Below, one piece after another: positions 52,249-63,890 of a stretch of DNA of 64,000 nt. Numbering within the stretch: the stretch's first letter is position 1; every line of letters begins with the position of its first letter. The stretch is taken from positions 5,022,001 to 5,086,000 of the forward strand of contig NC_091880.1 of assembly GCF_019399895.1 (NCBI RefSeq), written 5' to 3'. The notes below the pieces were generated by a model. That model was not told the origin of the DNA. It did no database searches and saw only the letters and a program-made list of their open reading frames with translations. The position numbers and the translations under genes are program-made. Source of the stretch: Cardiocondyla obscurior. Taxonomy: Eukaryota; Arthropoda; Insecta; Hymenoptera; Formicidae.

Positions 52249-53560
52249 GTAGCAAGATTTGAAACTATTCGCACCTTTTTAGCTGCAAGTGTTCAAAATA
52301 AAATACACGTACATCATATGGATGTTATCTCCGCATACGTCCAAGGGGACCTGTCCACAACCATCTACATGAACCAGCCGGAAGGTCTCGAAATCAAGGG
52401 TCAAGAAGACAAAGTATGCTCTCTACAACGGCCACTTTATGGCCTAAAGCAATCTGGCCGTGAATGGTATAAGAAGCTGGATACTTACCTGTCAAGCATC
52501 GGCATGAAGAAAACTCAAACGGATCCATGTGTATATGTAGACAGCGATGCAGAAAGCGACGTAATAATTATTGTCTATGTTGACGACTTATTAATAGGTT
52601 CGCGCGATATTCATAAATTAAATGAAAGAAAACGACAAATGCAGCAGATGTTCAAGATGAACGACTTAGGCCCATTAAGTAATATTTTAGGTGTAAACGT
52701 AGAACGTGACGGGCCCACAGGAAAAATTAAACTTACTCAAACCAGGTACATCAATGACTTGCTCGCGAAGTTTGAAATGCAAGATTGTAAGCCAGCATCG
52801 ACCCCCATCGAACAAGGTGTCAAGATCACCAAAGAAGATCGACCAAAAACAGAAAAGGAATTCTTAAAGATGCAAAATAAACCATACAGGGAAGTGATCG
52901 GTGGACTAATCTATTTAGCCAACGCTACTCGTCCCGACCTGGCATTCACCGCAAGCATGTTGAGCCGATTCTGCTCTCAACCTGGACTAGCACATTGGAA
53001 ACTAGCGAAACGAGCCCTACGCTATCTTAAGGAAACTGCGAATTTAGGTATTATTTACGAAACGGATAACAATAAACTACATGCATACGTCGACGCTGAC
53101 TGGGGCAGTGACATCGATGACCGAAGATCTTTTACAAAAAGTGTCGTGCTTTTAGCAAACGGACCGATCAGCTGGCAAGCAAAGAAACAACGTTCTGTGG
53201 CATTATCAACCATGGAGGCCGAATACATGGGATTGTCTGAAGTCACGAGAGAAACTATTTACTTGAAAGGACTATTGCGACACATGAAACTATCAAATTG
53301 TATAGATAATTGTACTACAATTTATTGCGATAATCAAAGTGCGACAGTATTAAGCAAAGATTCCGTACATCATTGTAAGAGTAAACATATCGATTTGAGA
53401 TATCATTTTGTTAAAGAAGTCCAGGAACAGGGCGAAATCAAAATTACGTATACGAGCACAGACTCAATGACGGCGGATATACTTACCAAACCTTTATCGA
53501 CAATTAAACATTACCGCTGTATAAAACAATTAAATTTAGTGAGTACGTCGATAGGAGGGG

Positions 53561-53819
53561 TGTCAGGAATAGAGTCTTGAATCAACGAACTCAAGCCCCC
53601 CCCCTTTGTTAGTTATCTTAGATTTTGTTACCCGTGAGTCACGTATATCAATATTCGCGCTGCGTGACTTCTCGGCCGTTCTTTTGTGATCCTATCCTCA
53701 TTATCTATTCCATTGTTTTATTCCGTTCCGACCGCTCTACCAAGACGGATGTATTCTGTTAAATAAAACTCATATATTTATCAAGTTCCGCGGCTCTTTA
53801 TTTACAAACCTTTTCAACA
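53561..53819 (+). repeat. Copia 3' LTR
   Basis: 259 bp, TGTCAGGAATAGAG…CTTTTCAACA. The Copia ORF runs 20 bases into it. Confidence 0.92.
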
Positions 53820-54486
53820 AAGTGTAAATAGTCTCTATAATACGGGGGTATCTGCACGTGCGTCGGCTGCGGCAGCGGCGGGGATCCTTGAGGAACTCTT
53901 GTGGTGTGTCCCCGGTCCCTCTCGTGCTCCATATAAGTTGGCCTGTCGTTTATGTAATCATTGTCCCGAAGGGAGTCCGGTGCCCGCGGTGTCTGCGTAC
54001 CAATCGATGGCCCCGGCGATGGTTCCCTTGGTCGCACTGGGGACGCTATCCCGACCGGGCGCATCGCGATATATCCCTCGTTGTCATAATTTGTTTGCGT
54101 GCTCATATTGTCTTCCTGTTCCGAATCCGGATGTCTCCTTATCTCATCGAGTATTCCTCGAATGAGCTCCGGTGTCCGAGATCATTGCACTATCGGTTCT
54201 TCGTATTGATAAGCACTTGGGGCGTCAGGCTGTCTGGCCGGTGAGTGAAAGACGTACGGGTCCGTTGGCCCGACGTCTGATTCTTGATGTGATGACATGG
54301 TTGTTTGATTTCTTGGACGGATACTCCTTCGGATCCTATCCGTTATTCTTCTCCAGTGTCGGCTCGCTTCTTGACGATTCATAAAAAGATTTTCTAGAAG
54401 TGACGAAACCAAAGGATTAGTTTAAATTTTAATCTTATTTGCTTCGGTCACTTACTGCTTCCGGTAGAATAAAATATTTTTTAAAT

Positions 54487-56316
54487 TTATAATTTTGACT
54501 CGACCGTCGTGGCTTCAGCACTATTTTGATTCGACTGTTCCTGGGGGATCTCAGGGTTGAGGTTTATATAGCTAGCTGCGAGGTGTGGTGTCGGTCTTTC
54601 AGTTCTTCCCCTGCGGCAAAAATCTAGGAAAAGACGGTTCAGGGTATTGCCCACCCATGGGGCTCGACAGGTCAAGGAGAAGATAAAGATTATGATTCCT
54701 AGTACTTTAATGCTGCAGGCGACGGTGCTGTAGGCAGTAGTTTTCCATTCTTGAATTTTTCTTTCTCTAAGTTGTTGAGCTTTTTGAATAATATCATTGA
54801 GCGTTGCTTCTACATTGCTATGATCTGACACCCATATCTCATCTGTAGTTTCCGTTAAATTAATATTAAATTTTTCACGCGTTGGTTCATACAATTGAAG
54901 AATGCTGAGGTTGCTAGATGGTGTGTAATGATGTAGAAATTTAGTTGCTTGAGTAGACGGGTGACTCATCGTGGCGGTTTTTGCTTTAATTTTGCAACCT
55001 GGTTGTATTGTGATTGTTCCACAGTTTTCAATAATTACATGGTCTGTAAAACCGGTGCATTCAATTCGTATTTCTTCTTCTCCTTTGGCACTAAAAATCC
55101 AATTTCCTGGAGTATCAAGAACTTTCCAGTATGTTTTTTGTAATTCCTGTAATATTATGTTACATTGATTTAATATTAATTTTCTATTAAGCATCAAGTT
55201 GATGTTGCAGCTGGGCGTCTGTTTTATCTTTTTTAAAGGAGATGTAGCGGGACATATTAAAGTAGAACTCGTGGTTGAACATTTTTCCAAGTCTTCTTTT
55301 TCTAATTCGTAGTAACTATCAGAGTCTTCGTTTATTGCAATATATTCTGTATTTGGTTTTATTGTAGCATATTTGTCTTCATCCAGATTTTGTTTTGCCG
55401 GTAATGGTACGGCTTTATATAATTTATATTTTCCTGAGCTTATTAATGGTATATGTAGTGCGTAGATTAATCGGTTTTTAATATATGCAATTTGTAAATT
55501 TGATATTTTAATTAATTGATCCATTCCTTCTTCATTTATTGTTACGGGAAATTCTTCGTGTGGAACTCGTTCTCTGATTGCTTTAGAATTTTGTATTAAT
55601 TGTTGTGGAGGTATTATTCGAGGATGTATTAATTCTTGTTTTCCAAAAAGTATTCCATCAATAAGAGTATTTATATTTAATTCATGTTCTAAAATTGCGT
55701 CATTAATATTTACAACTGCTTGATGAAAATATTCGTTAATTTCAATTTTTGCATATTCATTTGTGAGATTTAATATTCTTTCACTTATGCGGCGGTTCAT
55801 TGCAATCATTTGCTGTTTAATTTTCGAAGTCACGTTCTGTAATTCTCCGAACCTTGTCTTGATTGCTATCGTTTGGTTTATGAATAGGGCAGCAAGATCA
55901 TCAGTTTTACTTTCTATATGTTTCAATGCTTCATTTATATGGTTGGCATCTTCCAACGTCATTGTGCCAAATAATATTTTACTAATTTCTTCAATAAATT
56001 CTAACGGAGCTCTTCGTGATCTTGATTTTTTTAACAGTTCGCTTATGCGATTTTGATACTGTCTTACTTTATTTAGTTTTGTTTCGGCTAGCAGCAATGA
56101 TTTCTGGGACTGGCATATTTTTGAAATGTTATTACATTGCCAAATAACCATTTTTAATTCTCTCTGGAGTCCTATAGCTGCATCAGCGATTCCGTTTAGA
56201 TTAATGTATGTGATCATTTTCCAAGAAGTTTCGTAGGTACGCAAGTCGCCGATGGATTCGTAGAACACTCCAGGGTTATCCTTGAGAGTCGTTATCATGT
56301 ATCTTTCCTGCGTCAC
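54487..56316 (-). CDS. env: Envelope-like glycoprotein of the minus-strand errantivirus (F-protein type)
   Basis: 609 codons, unbroken. A furin-type site SRSRR (about residue 100) precedes a hydrophobic, Gly-containing stretch (LEFIEEISKILFGTM), the arrangement of baculovirus-F-like Env proteins. A long heptad-rich region follows, then a Cys-containing domain with CSTTSSTLICP and CNINLML, a membrane segment near residue 545 (VLGIIIFIFSL), and a cytoplasmic tail. The first Met at 56316 (MTQERYMITTL) lacks a signal peptide, so the true start is upstream, probably through splicing or overlap with pol. Confidence 0.85.
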   Translation of the reverse strand: MTQERYMITTLKDNPGVFYESIGDLRTYETSWKMITYINLNGIADAAIGLQRELKMVIWQCNNISKICQSQKSLLLAETKLNKVRQYQNRISELLKKSRSRRAPLEFIEEISKILFGTMTLEDANHINEALKHIESKTDDLAALFINQTIAIKTRFGELQNVTSKIKQQMIAMNRRISERILNLTNEYAKIEINEYFHQAVVNINDAILEHELNINTLIDGILFGKQELIHPRIIPPQQLIQNSKAIRERVPHEEFPVTINEEGMDQLIKISNLQIAYIKNRLIYALHIPLISSGKYKLYKAVPLPAKQNLDEDKYATIKPNTEYIAINEDSDSYYELEKEDLEKCSTTSSTLICPATSPLKKIKQTPSCNINLMLNRKLILNQCNIILQELQKTYWKVLDTPGNWIFSAKGEEEIRIECTGFTDHVIIENCGTITIQPGCKIKAKTATMSHPSTQATKFLHHYTPSSNLSILQLYEPTREKFNINLTETTDEIWVSDHSNVEATLNDIIQKAQQLRERKIQEWKTTAYSTVACSIKVLGIIIFIFSLTCRAPWVGNTLNRLFLDFCRRGRTERPTPHLAASYINLNPEIPQEQSNQNSAEATTVESKL

Positions 56317-56416
56317 CCCAGACCTGTAATGCGAGCTAGTTTAATTCTGTCCATATGTACTGTCTTGATTTGATTTCGTTTAGTTAATATTTTAATATTA
56401 TTATTTGGTAGTATTT

Positions 56417-58087
56417 TTATAACTTCAAATGGTCCTCGATATTCATCATCAAATTTACCCTTCTTTTTCCTCTTAATAAATATACAAAATTTCCTACTTG
56501 ATAATTTTGTATTTTCTTTTCTTTTATTCTTTTATCATAGTAATGTTTGTATCGTGTTTTTGCGTTTCCTAGATTTTGTATTGCAAGCTGTCTCAAGTCA
56601 CTTAGTTTGTCAATTAATTCAGCTATGTAATCATTATATGTTTCTAGTGTGTCATCTGTTTTAAATTCAGATGGTAGTTGTGCATTCCTGCCATACACTA
56701 GTTCATAAAGAGTAAATTTAGTTCCTTCATGCACACTTGTATTGTAAGAAAACATTGCATGTTCAAGCCAGTTATCCCAATCTTTTTCATTAGCAATATA
56801 ATGTTTTAAATATTCTACTAAGACATGATGACTTCGTTCCAACGAGCCATTTGATTGGGGGTGAAAGGCTGTTATACAATATTGTTTAATCCTGAAATAT
56901 TTTGCAAATTGTTTCATCATTGAGCTAGTAAAATTTGATCCTTGATCCGTCAAAATAGCTTTAGGGCTTCCAAATTGGCAAATAAATCTTCGAGTAAATG
57001 CCTTTCCAATTTCTTCTGAATTTGCTAAGGTGAGTGGTACAGCAAGAGAATATTTTGTTAATTGATCTTGAATTGTTAGAATAAATTCATTTCCATTATC
57101 AGTTATGGGTAATGGTCTTACTATGTCCATAGTTACTTTATCAAAAGCGTTCATTGGTGTGTCGATAATTATCATAGGCTGCTTATTCTTTACCCGCACC
57201 AATTTCTTTTTCTGGCAGCTGTTACATGATTGAATAAAGTTTTCTACTTGTGTCTTCATATTATCCCAATAATATTTATGACGAACACGTGAGACTGTTT
57301 TTGCAATTCCCTTGTGTCCTCCAACGCTTGATTCATGTGATTCTCGTATAATTCGTAATCTATCCTTGATTTCTGGTATACATATTTGTCCCTTATATAC
57401 CGTAATTTGGATTTCTGTATTTAAAAATGTTAATCTTATAATGTTACGAATTTTAAACCATGGGATATTTAAGCTGCTTTGGCTTTGAGATATTGCTGCG
57501 TAAAGAACATTTTGCGCAAGCATTATATTTCTTATTTCTTTAAATCCGTTATTTATATTTCTTTCTTTAATGTCGTTGTTTAATTCATCTTTTACTATGA
57601 TGCCAAAAGTCTTTCGATTACTTTTTTGTTGTGTTAAGACGTGTCCGAGAACGCCTTTAAAATTATTTGGTTTATAACATATTTTCCTTTTAATTAATTC
57701 TTGTCCTATTTCGTCTATTGGGTTTCATCTTGTGTCCATAAAATAAATTATGTTATTATTTTTCATCCAAATGTGATCACGTAAATCCAAGAGATTAACA
57801 AACACTGGTATATTTTCTGTAATTCTTGGTTTTTTATTTTCTTTAATAGTTTTTCTAACAGGTTTCTTATTTGAATATTTTTTCTTAGACTGTTTCTTAA
57901 TCTTGCTTTTATCTGGGATAGGTTTTGTTGTTTTGCTAACGTTCTTGTTTTCAAAATTTATGGGTTTAGTTTTAGCTTGATATGACGGTGGCGAAAATAT
58001 TTTTTCCATTTTTGAACTGTTGCTGGTTTTGTCGGTTGGTGTTTTTATATTACGGTAATTAAATCGTTGCAGCTCCATATCATAGTC
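56417..58087 (-). pseudogene. Pol C-terminal part of the minus-strand errantivirus (linker and integrase)
   Basis: The frame is open at the BEL junction (58087), passes a Lys-rich region (58078-57728) with VFVNLLDLRDHIW, and is broken by TGA at 57725-57727. It continues in the same frame through NPIDE…KGVLGHV, which I recall as the segment between RNase H and integrase in this group, to integrase: zinc motif HESSVGGH…CNSC, D in VTMDIVRP, D in LTDQGSNF, E in GSLERSHH. Near 56455-56465 the frame slips and ends early (…NIEDHLKL); the expected C-terminal tail lies in another frame up to about 56335. Confidence 0.85.
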
Positions 58088-58532
58088 TGTTTAGAAAATG
58101 AAAAAGGGCATAAACCTTCTTATTTTCATCGCATATAAAAATCTGAGCTAGCCTGCAACAGCTCGGGTTATCGTCTTGACTGTCGCTATACAGGCTCTCA
58201 ATTACTTTGACACTTGCGATCAGTGCGTGCTTTATCTTTTATAGATACCACGGGAAAGCCCGAAACTCGAACTTCTTTGTCTTAAGGATCAAAGGCCTAA
58301 GCGAGCCTGCTTAGCGACAGCCAAAAAGCAGTCAGTTGCAATCCAGAACGCGTACTAGCCGCTCACTCCGGATTCTTCAACGCTTCATAATCGCTCTCGC
58401 TTGAGCATTTCATTTGCATAAGTCCGCGCGCGACTTGTGGGTTGTACAAACAGCTTTGAATAAAGTTCGGCATCACTTTGTTAATTTGGTGTTCACTATC
58501 TATTCCCTCGAAACCACGCTCTTGCGCGAACA
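58088..58532 (+). repeat. BEL/Pao 5' LTR
   Basis: 445 bp, TGTTTAGAAAATG…TTGCGCGAACA, with AATAAA at about 58458-58463. The 3' LTR is beyond the right edge. Confidence 0.75.
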
Positions 58533-58535
58533 TAA

Positions 58536-58553
58536 TTTTGGTCCTTCGAGCCG
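58536..58553 (+). promoter_or_regulatory. BEL/Pao primer-binding-site-like sequence
   Basis: TTTGGTCCTTCGAGCCGG three bases after the LTR end; position and the leading TGG fit a tRNA 3'-end primer site. The tRNA is not assigned. Confidence 0.6.
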
Positions 58554-58615
58554 GATACGTGAAACGAGTCAGTGTCGCCTTTTACATTCGCGCAAGTGAG
58601 TGAAATTTTAGCATC

Positions 58616-61600
58616 ATGAGTCAGGAGATGGACCCTATCTTGGCTAACCAGCAAGATTTATATGGCAAAATTGCCTGTACTTCAGAAAATCTGAAGAAGG
58701 CAGGCTCATCTAAACTCACGGTCGGCAGTATCGAAGCTCGATTAAAGCAACTCGATCAGAATTGGGTCAAATTTGACAAGATTCATGACCATCTCCGTAC
58801 GGAATACTGGGAGCACCTCGCCAAAACAAACTAGATTAAAAATGATGAATACAGCCTTGCTGAAGAGGCATATTACGAGCAGCGCGCGGTTGTCCTCGAG
58901 CATCTTCGGCTTGCTCGTATTAAGGAAGGTGTAAAACCCGCTAACACGAGCAGCAGCACTGAGTCTTCAAGAAAGAAGCTGCTGCCTCGTATAAATCTAC
59001 CTGTCTTCGGGGGACGATTTGAAGAATGGCCAGCCTTTCGAGACCTCTTTCTTTCTATCATCGACGCAGATGAGGAACTACCAAGAGTTGAAAAACTCCA
59101 TTATTTGAAGAGTGTGCTCAAAGGAGATGCAGAACTTATGATACGTAACGTCTCTGTCACCGCCGAAAATTATGAGCGCGCTTGGAATATGCTTCAAGAG
59201 CATTTTGAAAACAAACGTCTCTTAGTGCGCTCTACGTACGCCGCCTTCGATGCTCTCCCGCGTATGAAATCTGAGACAAGCGCGGAGATGCGTCGAATTT
59301 TTAATGGCATGCTACAAGCTAAAGGAGCACTGGAAGGTATCGGCCGTCCGGTTGATAACAACGACTTCTTCATTCATCATGTCAATGAGCTTTTTGACAA
59401 TCATACGCGAAAGGAGTGGGAGATTGATATCGGGAATTTAAGTGATCCGCCAACGCTGGAAAAGGTGAAAACATTTATGGAACACGTCGACTCCGAGCAT
59501 TGGAAGCGCTCCGTTCACCTCCGTCGATATCAGAGCAATCGCCTTCTAGATCTACTCCTCGTACTCCACGTGCTTACGTCGCTAAGGCGAGCCCCTCCAT
59601 CAGCGAAGGTAAGCCGAAGAAGTGTTCTTTATGCAACGGACAACACTACATATTAGGTTGCCCCGAGTTTCAACGCAAAGGGCCTATCGCACGCAAGGAA
59701 TTTGCGCTTGGCCGACATCTATGCCTTAACTGCTTCGGGAACCATACCCTGAGTGAGTGTCCTTCCGGCAGAACCTGTGCTACCTGTCAAGAGCGACATC
59801 ATTCCACAATACACGAAGCCTGCACCCCCCTCACCGCAGCCAGTTACCGTCCCGTCGGAACAACAAGTGCAAGTGCAACAGCCCCCAGAACAGCAGAAAG
59901 AAAGCCACAAAAAGCGCCGACAACCCCGCCAGCAGCAGCGCAAGTAGCACTCCCCGCGCCAGCGGTCATCGGCCCACAGCAGGCAGCAACAGCCCTCCAT
60001 GTGCGCAGTGTTATAAAGGAGCGTAAATATGTTTTGCTTGCTACCGCACGTTTTTACGTTAAAGATAAAACGGGAAATGAACATGTTATTCGCGCTTTAC
60101 TAGATTCTGGTTTTGAGGTCCCGCTAGCCTCAGAATCTTTGATGCAAAAACTCCGGCTACCTCGCGAATCGGATGCTACCGAAATTTTCGGGATAGGTGG
60201 AATAGCAACGGGTCGCGCACGCGGTCGCGTAACTCTCAATCTTGAGGCGAGCACATCGTCTCCATACAACTTTCAAATTTCAGCATTAATATTGCCTCGC
60301 ATTGCAACATGCGGAGCCAAATTTGAAAATTATATTCATTCTTGGCTTCATTTGACGGGTATCGAGCTTGCAGACCCGGAATATTATTTGAATAATGCCA
60401 TTGAACTCATCCTAGGAGCCGATGTTTTCGCCTCTGTAATTGAGAGTGGCGTGAAAAAGGGGGAAAACAATGCCCCGGTAGCCATAAAAACCGCTCTCGG
60501 CTGGATCTTTTCTGGCACGGCGGGCGGGATACCGCCCTTGTCAAACGTAACAGTGCACCATTGTAAAGTCAGTTCTGACTTAGAAATGATTGTGAGGCAA
60601 TTTTGGCAACAAGAGGAGCTGCCGAGTGCTCCTCTCGCGTTGACAAACGATGAATTGCGTTGCGATAAGCTGTTCGTCGATTCGCATCGCCAAAATCTAT
60701 TTGGTCGCTATATCGTGCGTCTTCCGTTTAAGGAGACCTCCGCCTCCTTTCATGAATCGCGAAAATTAGCATTAAACATGTTAAAAGCCATGGAACGACG
60801 CCTAGCAAATCAGCCTCAAATTAAACAATTATATAGCGAATTTATGCATTAATACGCTGAGCTCGGACATATGTCCCCTGCAATACCCGCGGAATTTATA
60901 ACAAAAGCATGTTATTTACCACATCATTGTGTATTAAAAATAAGCGACAGAATCACAAAAATTCGGGTCGTTTTTAACGGCTCGGCTACGCTCACCGACG
61001 GGCGCTCGTTAAATGAGAATCTATTATGCGGACAAAATATTTTGCCTCAACTAGCCGATATTTTAACAAATTGGCGACGGCATCGGCTGGCCGTCGTCAC
61101 AGATATAGAAAAAATGTACAGCCAAATACTGGTTGTTAAACGCGACCGGGATATGCAAAGAATACTTTGGCGCGAAAACGCTTCCGAGCAAGTTCAGGAA
61201 TATTGCCTGAACACTCTAACTTATGGCCTCGTTTCGGCACCCTACCTCGCGCTTCGCGTAATTCGCCAACTGGCGGAAGATGAGCAGAATCATTTTCCCA
61301 TTGGTGCTGCCGTCCTTCGAACAAAAACATATGTGGACGACATTTTAACGGGAGCTCAAACTGTCAACGAAGTCCGTGATTTAATTCGCGAATTAATTAA
61401 TATTTGCGCGGCGGGCGGCTTTCCGCTCAAAAAATGGGCAATCGGTTCGAAATTACTCGCCAATGTTGTTCCGGGAACAACTCAGAAAAATCCATTGGAG
61501 TGGCACCCTGCTAAGGGACACGCGATCCTAGGCCTCCGTTGGCTACCTGAACTCGATGCATTTTTTTTCAAAATTGACCCCATTCCTGATTCCGTTCCTA

Positions 61601-63890
61601 CTAAAAGGAAAATTTTTTCGGAAACGGCACAGCTGTTCGACCCGCTAGGATGGCTAGCCCCCGTTATCGTTAGAGCAAAGATATTACTGCAATCATTGTG
61701 GCTGAAGAAATTAGAATGGGATCAACCGCTCAGCCAAGAAGATCAGGAATATTGGAAAAAATTCCGCAAGGAGCTGCCACAGCTCAAAAAGTCTCCATTC
61801 CACGCTGGCTCTCGACTCTGTCGTCTAGTTGCAAAATAGACGTGCACGGATTCGCGGACGCATCCGAAAGAGCCTACGCTGCGGTCGTGTACTTACGGGT
61901 AATGTGGAACACCGATGATTACGAAGACTTTAGCCATGCTAAAGTCACATTTTTACAGGCAAAAACGCGAGTTGCACCTTTGAAAACTATTAGCCTCCCA
62001 CGCTTGGAGCTTTGTGCCGCCACTCTTTTGGTTCGCCTGGTGCATCAAATCAAACTAGCAGCTAGTGTCCCCATCGACGATATCTATCTCTGGACCGACT
62101 CGACAGTTACGTTAGTCTGGATTCAGGGATATTCGTCAAGATGGAACACCTATGTGGCAAATAGAGTTACCGAGATTCAAGAATTGCTGCCACAAGCACA
62201 TTGGAACCATGTGCAAAAAATTGAAAACCCAGCTGATTGCGCTTCCCGAAGAATTGCTCCGTCGGAATTATCAAACCACTCGCTGTGGTGGACGGGTCCT
62301 TCATGGCTTTCGCCATATGATACTCTGAATTTCCAGATGCACCAACCGAAAGCACATAAAACAACAGAGGAAAAGCGCCCGGCTCGATTTCATGCTGCGG
62401 AAACCGTGTCACAAGAAAACCCATTCCTGCTTCATTTTTCCTCTCTCTCCAGACTCTTGCGTGTATCGGCTTGGTGCCGCCGATGGCTACCTAGCGAGCG
62501 CGTAAGTTCCTCTAGCAAAGTTCTTACGCCATCAGAACTTTCAAAGGCCGAATCCTATTGGATAATCTCCTCTCAAGAAACTTGGTTTTCGGAAGAAATT
62601 AAGATATTAAAAAAACAACAGCCGCTCCAACGTCAAAATCGGTTGTCGCGTTATACTCCATTCTTAGATAAGCACGGAATTATGCGAATCGGCGGGCGTT
62701 TACATCAAGCACCTTTTGATTTTGAGCATCGACACCCGATTCTATTACCGCAAGAATCTCATTTCGCGAAACTATTAGTGGATAAATTTCATAGGCAAAC
62801 ACTGCACGGCGGCGTACAGCTGACACTAGCATCCATAAGACAATCTTATTGGATTCTTAACGCGAGAACTATAATTAAAAGTCACATTCATAAATGTCCG
62901 CAATGCATTCGGTGGAAAAGAAGCATAAAAACTCCACTTATGGGAGATTTACCCCACATGCGTACTACGCCATCACCTCCTTTTGCCAATACAGGAGTTG
63001 ATTATGCCGGCCCGATAATGATACGCACATCTAAGGGCCGAGGTCAAAAAGCCTATAAAGGCTTTATTGCTATCTTCGTCTGTTTCGCAACCAGGGCGCT
63101 ACATTTGAAAGCCGTCTCCGATTACACGACGGAGGCCTTTCTTGCAGCTTTTCGGCGATTTGTTTCTCGTCGCGGCTTATGCGCACGTTTGTATAGCGAT
63201 CGCGGAACAAATTTTGTCGGAGCCGATGCTCAGCTTCGAGCTTTTATGCATTCACTTACGCAAGATTCTTCCTTGCTAAACAATTTTGCTAACCAACATA
63301 TAGAGTGGCATTTTAATCCGTCCAACGCACCTCATTTCGGAGGAATCTGGGAAGCTGCGGTAAAATCGGCCAAGCACCATCTCCGACGTGTAATCGGAGA
63401 GGCTACCCTTACATATGAGGAGCTAGCAACGCTCCTCTCGCAAATTGAGGCATGTTTCAATTCACGACCACTAGCACCTTTATCCGATTACCCGACGGAT
63501 TACGAAGCCCTGACGCCTGGGCACTTCTTAATCGGAAATGCGTTAAATGCCGTGCCAGAACCTACATTAAGAGATCAATCGGAAAATCGACTTTCGCGTT
63601 GGCAATTGATCCAGCAAATAAGAGATCACTTCTGGCATAGATGGTCCGCGGAATACATTCCGACGCTTTATGCCAGAAATAAATGGCCCATAACTATCGA
63701 GAATTTAAAAATAGGGTCACTCTGCTTGCTTTACTCAGAAAATACTTCGCCCGCGGCTTGGCCTCTTGCAAGAATCATTGCTACCCATCCCGGCAAGGAT
63801 GGTCAAGTGCGGGTAGTCACGATACGCAACGCAACTTCTACTTTTACCAGACCCGTGGTCAAAATTGTACCTATGCCAGTTACTGATTAA
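58616..63890 (+). pseudogene. BEL/Pao gag-pol with two stops and two frameshifts
   Basis: ATG at 58616. TAG at 58832-58834 breaks gag; a frameshift at about 59495-59530 comes after the DUF1759-type region (INLPVFGGRFEEWPAFRDLF); TAA at 60850-60852 precedes RT; another frameshift sits near an A5 run at about 61785. Visible domains: gag with Cys clusters (CSLCNGQHYILGCP, CLNCFGNHTLSEC, about 59620-59790), DUF1758-type protease with LDSGFE (about 60103), RT with TYVDDILTG (about 61330), RNase H with FADASERAYAA (about 61850), integrase zinc motif HGGVQ…CPQC (about 62800-62910), and D in GVDYAGP, D in YSDRGTNF, E in IWEAAVKS. A dead copy. Confidence 0.92.

Larger units (their letters stand above)
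44697..53580 (+). pseudogene. Copia gag-pol, frameshift, nonsense codon and Gypsy-3 insertion
   Basis: ATG at 44697. Gag of the UBN2 type (LDGANFESWKLMM) runs to a stop at 45063-45065, after a one-base indel near 45055; the frame from 45136 carries the rest. A CCHC knuckle (CFKCDKVGHRAADC, about 45390), protease with LDSGATRHM (about 45528), the GAG-pre-integrase domain, and integrase with D in HSDICGP, D in RTDNAKEY and E in GIAERANRT follow. TGA at 47161-47163 interrupts just before RT. RT starts at 47173, is split by Gypsy-3 at 47382, and resumes after 52253 with MDVISAYVQG, IVYVDDLLIG (about 52578) and RNase H (YVDADWGSD, about 53086). The frame ends inside the 3' LTR at 53580. Confidence 0.9.
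44349..53819 (+). mobile_element. Copia LTR retrotransposon containing Gypsy-3
   Basis: LTRs at both ends, a Copia-type primer site, and gag, protease, integrase, RT, RNase H in Copia order. It is 4.6 kb once Gypsy-3 (47382-52253) is taken out. The flanks (…TTAAAG and AAGTG…) share at most a 3-4-bp match, so the target duplication is short or altered. It sits in ORF3 of the minus-strand element. Confidence 0.92.
44006..54412 (-). pseudogene. ORF3 of the minus-strand errantivirus: Pro-rich, Cys-rich C-terminus; split by Copia
   Basis: Starts at ATG 54412, 75 bp after the env stop. An in-frame TGA lies at 54182-54184, and the same frame goes on (MSTQTNYDNEGY… at 54106) to the Copia LTR at 53820. 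It resumes in frame beyond Copia at about 44348 and ends at 44006. The first part is Arg/Pro-rich (SPVRPREPSPGPS); the last ~110 residues have a zinc-finger-like Cys series (CPQC, C, CGRC, CYTC). A third ORF after env is an errantivirus accessory gene I cannot name. Confidence 0.65.
43910..58087 (-). mobile_element. Minus-strand errantivirus-like element (pol end, env, ORF3), interrupted by Copia and BEL
   Basis: On the minus strand, from right to left: pol C-terminal part (58087-56417), env (56316-54487), a third ORF (54412-53820, resuming at 44348-44006) and a short AT-rich 3' piece (43910-44005) that ends at the Gypsy-1 LTR. Its upstream part is cut by the BEL LTR at 58088, and the pol frame is still open there, so BEL landed inside pol. 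Its LTRs are not in the window. It appears to be the oldest host of the nest. Confidence 0.75.

Noticed and set aside
44349..53819. Clear 5-bp Copia target duplication
   Set aside because: TAAAG on the left and AAGTG on the right do not match as a 5-bp direct repeat; only a 3-4-bp match can be argued.
53858..54244. Plus-strand frames of 88-128 codons opposite ORF3
   Set aside because: They overlap the better-supported minus-strand ORF3, which stays in frame across the Copia insertion.
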